A stretch of DNA of 11,007 bases from assembly GCA_029777755.1 (NCBI GenBank), contig JAKORQ010000035.1, positions 1 to 11,007 of the forward strand. Direction: 5' to 3'. The notes under the pieces are model-generated. The model did not search any database. It saw nothing but the letters and a program-made list of their open reading frames with translations, and was not told the origin of the DNA. The first letter of the stretch is position 1. Every line of letters starts with the position of its first letter. This stretch comes from Planctomycetota bacterium (lineage in GTDB: Bacteria > Planctomycetota > Phycisphaerae > Tepidisphaerales > Tepidisphaeraceae). The position numbers and the translations under genes were made by a program. Below, piece after piece: positions 6,213 to 11,007 of the stretch.

Positions 6213-7478
6213 ATGCACTGCAAGCCACGAGTTGCGTTTGTCGCGGGTGTCGCCGCCGGGTTTGTCCTGATCGGCGGATGCCGCGAATCGAGGGTAAAAG
6301 CTCCCCTGCTGCCCAGCGCCTTTGTCGCCAGGGACGCCGGCCAAACCACACAACCAACGCCACCCCCATTGGTCGCGCAACCTTCCGTACCCGCGCCTTC
6401 GGGGCTGCCCGCTGAAACCGCACCGACCACGCAGGAAGCGGCCATCGAGCCAGCATCCGATGCGGAGCACATACCACTGATGATCGCGCCGGGGCAGTAT
6501 CAGACCATCGGCGGCGTGGTTTCAGAGGTCAATGGCCGGCCGATCTTCGCCAATCGTGTCTTGCGCCTGTTGCGCAGCGAACTGGCCACCCGGGCACTGG
6601 AGCTTGGCCCGGAGGAGTTCCGCAGGTTCGCGGCCGCCGAGATTCGCCAGGCCATCGAGGGCCTTGAGAGAGATGAATTGCGCTTCGCCGCCGCGGAGAG
6701 GGCATTGAGCGATGACGATCGCCGCCTGGCCGAGTTTCTCACCATGCAGTTTCGCACGCGCAAGATCACAGAGGCCGGCGGCTCCATCGAGCTGGCACGG
6801 CGCAAGGCGGCCGCCAACGGCGATGACTTCGAGGAACTGGTCTACGAAGAGTATCGCACCATCATGACCCGCATCTTCTATTCGCGCAAGGTCTACCCGC
6901 GAATACAGGTGTCGGCTGATGACCTGCGGGCCTATTACAACATGAACGTTGAGCGCGAGTTCACCCAGCGTGGTGAAGTCACCTTCCGCCTGATCAAGAT
7001 TGACCCAAGCTACAGCGGCGGACGTGAGGCGGCCAGGCAGCGTGCCCAGGAAGTGGCCGAGCGGGCGGCCGCCGCCGATTTCGAGGCGGTCGCGCGAATG
7101 ATGAACCATGACGATCGCCTTGCCCGCTCCGGCGGCCTGGAGACGCCGATCCAGAAAGGCGCCTACCGCCTTGAGGAGGTCGAGCGCGTGCTATGGGAGA
7201 CGCCCGTCGGGTCGATAACGCCGATCATCGAGGATTCCGGCGCCTTTTATATCGCCCGCGTGGAGAAGCGCACGGACAACATAGTAAGGCCGTTCGAGGA
7301 CCCGGCCGTACAGGCCGAGATCCGTCGAAAGCTTGAGGCGCAGCAGTACGCCCAGCTTTCAGAGCAGATCGACACCGAACTGCGCCGCAACGCCACCGTT
7401 CGCCGGAACGAGGAGATGACCCAGGCCGCACTTGACCTGGCGATGCAGGGTTACGCCATCTGGTCCAGGCGCTCTTGA
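6213..7478 (+). CDS. SurA/PrsA-like peptidyl-prolyl isomerase lipoprotein (parvulin domain)
   Basis: From the ATG at 6213 the protein has 421 residues. The N-terminus has a basic start, a hydrophobic stretch and LIGGC, a lipobox with Cys23 as the lipidated residue, so it is probably a lipid-anchored periplasmic protein. A Pro/Ala/Thr-rich linker runs from about 31 to 90. A SurA-N-like helical part begins with VVSEVNGRPIFANRVLRLL (102-120), typical of foldases. The parvulin domain spans about 255-353, with SGGLETPIQKG, VGSITPIIEDSGAFYIARVEKR and other family features. It is expected to help fold secreted or outer-membrane proteins. An in-frame TTG at 6186 would add nine residues and place them before the signal, so I prefer the ATG. 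The barrel-protein gene converges from the other side. Parvulin family call is firm; substrate is unknown. Confidence 0.87.
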   Translation: MHCKPRVAFVAGVAAGFVLIGGCRESRVKAPLLPSAFVARDAGQTTQPTPPPLVAQPSVPAPSGLPAETAPTTQEAAIEPASDAEHIPLMIAPGQYQTIGGVVSEVNGRPIFANRVLRLLRSELATRALELGPEEFRRFAAAEIRQAIEGLERDELRFAAAERALSDDDRRLAEFLTMQFRTRKITEAGGSIELARRKAAANGDDFEELVYEEYRTIMTRIFYSRKVYPRIQVSADDLRAYYNMNVEREFTQRGEVTFRLIKIDPSYSGGREAARQRAQEVAERAAAADFEAVARMMNHDDRLARSGGLETPIQKGAYRLEEVERVLWETPVGSITPIIEDSGAFYIARVEKRTDNIVRPFEDPAVQAEIRRKLEAQQYAQLSEQIDTELRRNATVRRNEEMTQAALDLAMQGYAIWSRRS

Positions 7479-7489
7479 TGAAGTAAAGA

Positions 7490-7514
7490 CGCCCCGGCGC
7501 GATGCACCGGGGCG
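7490..7514. terminator. Hairpin between the convergent foldase and barrel-protein genes
   Basis: CGCCCCGG (7490-7497) and CCGGGGCG (7507-7514) form a perfect, very GC-rich 8-bp stem with a 9-nt loop. On the minus strand the stem is followed by TCTTTACTT, so it fits an intrinsic terminator for the barrel-protein gene (stop at 7540). On the + strand no T-run follows, but the hairpin lies 11 nt past the foldase stop and may still weaken read-through. Confidence 0.65.
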
Positions 7515-7539
7515 CTCGACATCCCTGTCATGTTGCGGA

Positions 7540-8765
7540 TCACCATCCGAAATAGAGAAGCAGTGTTCCGCCGTGGCTGGTGTAGTCGTCGCCAATGTCG
7601 GCGCGATATCCCAGGCGCAGGCCAGAGGCATCATTGAATGCCCAGCCCACGCCGGCGGCGGGGCTGAACCAGTCCTCAACCGCCGCATCATCCAGGTAAT
7701 TGTGATGTGTGATTGAGCCGTCGACGAACACCTGCTCGCTGATGAAATACGTCGCCTTGATACCGTTGCTCAGGAGCTGCTGGCTGATGTCGGCATCCCA
7801 GGAATAGTCGCCGTAGCTAAGTTCACTGCTCTCAAAGAGAGTGATCTGGTTGCCCATCGAGAGGATCAGGTTTCCCAGGCGATACGAGACCATGTTGGAG
7901 ATGCCGCCGCCGTACATGACCGCGCCAGACGCATACTCGATTGAGCCCGCGCCGGCAGCGAAGATGAAGGGCGTCACCCGCCATTGCAGGCCATTTTCCT
8001 CACTGGGGCGAACGATGGCGATGGGGAGCCCCAGTTGAACACCGAGCACATATGACTCGGAGCCTTCGATGTCGCGATACATGAACGCCATCGAGGATTC
8101 GAGCGCCACCGACTCGCTGAAGGGATGCCCGTGCCCAGCGAGAGATTGGCGGATGTGCCATCACCATGGTCGGTCTCGATGGTGCTGAAGCCGCCCTCCA
8201 GGCGGATGGCCGATCCCGGTCCCGCCTGGACATACTCCGGGCGAGCCAGGGTAGCCACGTTATGCAGCGCGTAGCGATCGAAGATGTGGTTGGCCATGAA
8301 GGCGGTGGCGGAGCTGGGGTTGCCATCCACCACGCCCACGAGACTCTCCTTCTCGATCTCCCTTAAAAACTTGGCGTATTCGCTTGAGCCATCCTCCTTG
8401 ATCCAGTCGACCACCTGGTCTTCCAGATCCTCGCGGTTAGCGGCGTTGAACACCTTCACCAGGCCGGTGGACGGAATCCGCAACACCGCCTGCGTTCCCT
8501 CGGCGTTCACATCGACAATCATCGCGTTTGGCACGCCTGCATAGGTGAGCGTGCCGGAGAAATCGCGCGAGCCAAGCTGCGCGAAATCACCCTGCGTGTT
8601 GATGACATTCTCGATCAGGTCAGGCATATTCTCCCCGCCGGCCGATATCGTCAGCGGTGCGCCGCTGGTCGTGATGGCCGTCACCTGAAACAGATCGGAT
8701 GCTTGAACCAAGCCCGGTAGTGCTGCGAGCGCGGCGGCAGCAAGCGCCTTGGAAGCGATCTTCAT
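7540..8765 (-). pseudogene. Outer-membrane beta-barrel protein, interrupted by a one-base frameshift
   Basis: Translation starts at ATG 8765, with GGAGGG at 8780-8775 as SD. A signal peptide of about 22 residues ends in LPGLVQA before SDLFQV. The first frame runs to 7974 and yields 263 residues. Its last coherent part is SLGTGIP, after which it becomes Arg/Ser-rich nonsense. The second frame (open from beyond 8109 to TGA 7540) resumes the sense: FSESVALESSMAF and on to TLLLYFGW. Adding one base at the G-run 8122-8124 (a C-run on the coding strand) joins both into one protein of about 408 residues. The C-terminal half (about 200-408) alternates polar and hydrophobic residues in strand-like stretches and ends in an aromatic residue, as BAM-inserted barrels do. 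The N-terminal soluble part (about 25-180) belongs to no family I recognise. A sequencing error is as likely as a true mutation. Confidence 0.75.
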
Positions 8766-8905
8766 GCAGAAGTGCCCTCCATTGTCCCATAGAGCCCTGT
8801 TAGCCCAGTTCGGCGTTGGCACGCCCCAGATAAACTGGACATCTGGACAAAGATACCTGCCCCGTAGGCTGGTACAAGCGCATGTAAACACTAAACCATG
8901 AAAAA
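8766..8905 (-). promoter_or_regulatory. Upstream region of the barrel-protein gene with a tandem TGTCCAG repeat
   Basis: No gene is seen here. On the coding strand TGTCCAG occurs twice in direct order, 8 bp apart (complements of 8843-8849 and 8835-8841). CCAGAT (8826-8831) and ATCTGG (8841-8846) on the + strand also form an inverted repeat across it. Such a cluster 70-85 bp upstream of an ATG could be an operator. No convincing -35/-10 pair was found. Confidence 0.3.
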
Positions 8906-8935
8906 TGCGGGCAAGTTAGCCATCGCTTGCCCGCA
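8906..8935 (-). terminator. Intrinsic terminator of the helical-repeat protein gene
   Basis: TGCGGGCAAG (8906-8915) and CTTGCCCGCA (8926-8935) form a perfect 10-bp stem with a 10-nt loop. Read on the minus strand it is followed directly by five T residues (A-run 8901-8905). It begins 34 nt past the stop codon of the helical-repeat gene. This indicates that the barrel-protein gene downstream has its own promoter. Confidence 0.9.
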
Positions 8936-8969
8936 CAGATCCACCTTGGCTGTTTCTTGTCCAAGTTCT

Positions 8970-11007
8970 TTACTGCGGAAGCTCGAAGTCGGGGATCAGT
9001 TCCCGGCGGAGCTTGTTGAACTCGTCCTTCCACCGGTCGCCGCCCACCGCATCACCCTCGCGGATGTACAGGCGCTTCAGGCCATTTTTCGTCTCCTCCA
9101 GGAGCTGTGTCCCGTTGGGAGTACCCGGGCTTTTGGCCAGCTCGACGTTGGAGAGGTACAGCTTCAGCGTGGCCTCCCAGTACTTGGGATTGTCCTCGCT
9201 GACAACCTCACCATCTTCCACCTTGATGATGCGCGGCATGCCGAGCTTGCGCTCCTCCAGCAACCTCCCGAAGCGCTGCGCTGCCTCCCTGTACTCGGCC
9301 AGCTCGAACAGTATCTGCGCCTTGGCGAACAGCACCGTGACATCACCGAAGTTCACATCCACCTTCTCAGGATCGACGGTCGCGGCCCACATTCTTATGC
9401 CTTCTCCCGAGAGCAGCCTGTCATAGAGAGCCAGCGCCTCACGCAGACCGGCCACGCGCTTCTGCACATCCGTCTCGGCCATGGCCGCCTGCTGCTTGGT
9501 AGCGGCATCAAACACCATGTACTGATAGGTGTACTTGCGAATTCTCTCATCCTTGTTGTCACGCGCCCAGGCAACCAGCGGCCCGGACAGCGCTGCACGG
9601 GCATCCAACAGGCTCTTGACCCGCGCTGAATCGTTGGCCCGCCGGGCAACCTCCAGATCCGCATCCAGCTTGGTGAGCAGGTTGAAGATGATCGTCGCGC
9701 CCTTGTCTCCGGCCTTGGTCTGCAGAAGCTGCAGCAGGTACTCGGTGGCCTGGGTGTTCTGGCCCAGCGCCATCAGCGAATTGACCCTCAAAAACAGCGC
9801 TTCGGCCTCCAGATCATCAGCGCCCGGGAGAGAGGCGATCGACCGCTCAAATCCCTCAAGGATCTGCACGGCGCGAGCCGGGTCGGTGTCCTTCGCCAGC
9901 GTTGCGCTCATCAGTCGCGCCCGCGCCTCGATCAGGCCAAAGCGATTCTTGTCGTCGGTAGCGGAGGCAGTTTGACGGGCAGCCGCCGCCGACTTCTGCA
10001 ACTCCTCGGCGGTCTGCTTGAGCTGGGAAATCTGCTTGTTCTTCGCATCAGAGGTCATCGAATTGCCGGCCGCGTCGATCTGCTGCTTCATGGACTGCAT
10101 GCGGAAGAAGTCAGCCACCAGCGCCCGCTGGTCATTGCGCGGCACCATGGAATACGCCGCTATCGCCTCGGCATACTTGCCATGCCTCTGGAGGCGTCGC
10201 CCCAGCGTGTAGGCAAGCTGCCGGTGCCCGAACTCATGGACGGCAAGCGGCAAGGCCCGGTCGAGCAGTTGCTCGGCTTCCGCGGACTCGGGGTCAGCGT
10301 TCTTTATCCGGCCAATCGCCGCCAGCGCGTTCTGCATGGCCGCCGGGCGATTCACTTCGTTCTTGCTTGTTTGCACGTAATCGAGATAAGCCTTGGCGGC
10401 ATCGACATCCATCGCCAGCTTCTCAAGCAACTGCGGCAGGACGATCGCCACATCATCGACCACCTCGGCATCGGTGCCCGGCTGGCCCTTGCGGGCGAGT
10501 ATCTCGCGGCAAGCCTCCACCGCCCGCTGCAGCACCTTTTTGTCCATCTCGGCAGGATCGCTCTTCATCTGCTCGCCGACACCCTGCTGCACGATCGCCT
10601 TGAGCATCATGGTGTCCAGCGTGTTCACCGGCGCGGAATCGGGCACCGACTTCACCAGTTGCTCGAAGATCACGCCGCGCAGGTCAGGCCGCTCCTGCGC
10701 CAGGTTCTGCAGAACCGCATTGGCGCGATCCTGTGCGCTCTTGCGCGCTGCATCATCGGCCGCCTTGTCGGCCTTGACCAGCTCCAGGCGGTACTTGAGC
10801 ATCGCCAGCGAAGCCTTTGCGCCATCGATCACCGCCTTGTCCTGCGGCAGGTTGGCGCCCTGCCACTGCTCCAGCGATGCAATGCTCTTTTCCGTCTCGG
10901 CGACATTGCCCGAAAGAAGATCGCAAACCGCCGCGAAATAGCGCCCCTCATACTGCTGCAACACATCCGGGGCCGGCTCAATCTCGTCATTGGGGTTGGT
11001 GGCAACC
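8970..11007 (-). CDS. Large alpha-helical repeat (TPR-like) protein, 5' end outside the window
   Basis: The frame is open to the right edge, giving 678 visible residues that begin ATNPNDEIEPAPDVLQQYEG; the start lies beyond the window, so the GTG at 10964 need not be used. The whole chain is predicted helical and rich in Ala, Leu, Glu, Gln and Arg. Several stretches fit TPR-like helix pairs, for example RRLQRHGKYAEAIAAYSMVP, FLRVNSLMALGQNTQATEYL and KAQILFELAEYREAAQRFGR. A Gln/Lys/Ala-rich stretch (ISQLKQTAEELQKSAAAA) could form a coiled coil. The C-terminus ends DFELPQ. One HEFGH motif occurs, probably by chance. Such proteins usually act as scaffolds; in planctomycetes many are periplasmic, but the signal region is not visible here. 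No specific function can be assigned. A strong terminator follows the stop. Confidence 0.85.
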   Translation of the reverse strand, partial: VATNPNDEIEPAPDVLQQYEGRYFAAVCDLLSGNVAETEKSIASLEQWQGANLPQDKAVIDGAKASLAMLKYRLELVKADKAADDAARKSAQDRANAVLQNLAQERPDLRGVIFEQLVKSVPDSAPVNTLDTMMLKAIVQQGVGEQMKSDPAEMDKKVLQRAVEACREILARKGQPGTDAEVVDDVAIVLPQLLEKLAMDVDAAKAYLDYVQTSKNEVNRPAAMQNALAAIGRIKNADPESAEAEQLLDRALPLAVHEFGHRQLAYTLGRRLQRHGKYAEAIAAYSMVPRNDQRALVADFFRMQSMKQQIDAAGNSMTSDAKNKQISQLKQTAEELQKSAAAARQTASATDDKNRFGLIEARARLMSATLAKDTDPARAVQILEGFERSIASLPGADDLEAEALFLRVNSLMALGQNTQATEYLLQLLQTKAGDKGATIIFNLLTKLDADLEVARRANDSARVKSLLDARAALSGPLVAWARDNKDERIRKYTYQYMVFDAATKQQAAMAETDVQKRVAGLREALALYDRLLSGEGIRMWAATVDPEKVDVNFGDVTVLFAKAQILFELAEYREAAQRFGRLLEERKLGMPRIIKVEDGEVVSEDNPKYWEATLKLYLSNVELAKSPGTPNGTQLLEETKNGLKRLYIREGDAVGGDRWKDEFNKLRRELIPDFELPQ

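Noticed and set aside
6176..6415. 79-codon frame starting in a TGATG overlap with the zinc-ribbon gene stop
   Set aside because: The junction looks like translational coupling, but the product is Arg/Cys/Pro-rich without features and overlaps the signal peptide and linker of the foldase in another frame.
8898..9629. 243-codon + strand frame opposite the end of the helical-repeat gene
   Set aside because: It starts inside the terminator region and runs antisense to a well-supported gene; its sequence is typical of a GC-rich antisense shadow.
10393..10941. 182-codon Ser-rich + strand frame
   Set aside because: Antisense to the helical-repeat protein, with Ser/Arg bias that comes from complementing Ala/Leu/Glu codons.
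1..11007. tRNA genes, CRISPR repeats, insertion sequences or phage genes
   Set aside because: No cloverleaf sequence, regularly spaced repeats, transposase motifs or terminal inverted repeats were found by eye on either strand.

Overview
The window looks like chromosomal DNA of a GC-rich planctomycete, probably of the Phycisphaerae type; this is an inference from gene style, not from a marker gene. The main clues are a protein that opens with the CxC...CxxC zinc ribbon common in planctomycetes, a lipoprotein foldase with a Pro/Ala linker, several lineage-specific hypothetical proteins, and mostly single-gene transcription units. No tRNA, rRNA, CRISPR array, insertion sequence, phage or plasmid gene was seen.

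Left part, + strand (1-4200): the last codons of an unidentified gene; a ComEC-type DNA-uptake channel with all three expected parts (OB-like domain, competence membrane core, C-terminal metallo-beta-lactamase domain); a membrane-anchored alpha/beta hydrolase whose start lies 29 nt inside comEC; and a free-standing trpF. comEC has no ATG, GTG or TTG early enough to cover its N-terminal membrane part. The best start is a CTG at 165, held with its ribosome binding site in a small inverted repeat. TrpF has Glu where the family has its catalytic Asp.

Middle part (4200-7540): trpF and a minus-strand gene converge on a strong bidirectional hairpin terminator at 4229-4260. The minus-strand gene encodes a small protein ending in about 93 residues that are roughly 84% Asp/Glu with Phe or Tyr at intervals. 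Divergent from it are a zinc-ribbon protein with six predicted membrane segments and then a periplasmic lipoprotein of the SurA/parvulin type.

Right part, minus strand (7540-11007): an outer-membrane beta-barrel protein gene broken by a single-base frameshift near 8122, and before it in transcription order a long helical-repeat (TPR-like) protein that runs off the right edge and ends at a textbook terminator (8906-8935). Two envelope-related genes (parvulin foldase and barrel protein) therefore converge at about 7480-7540, a setting that fits outer-membrane biogenesis but does not prove a functional link.

No obvious new multi-gene system is present. The items most worth a second look are the hyperacidic Phe/Tyr-punctuated protein, the non-AUG start and SD hairpin of comEC, the Asp-to-Glu change in TrpF, the frameshifted barrel gene, and possible leaderless starts ahead of trpF and the foldase.
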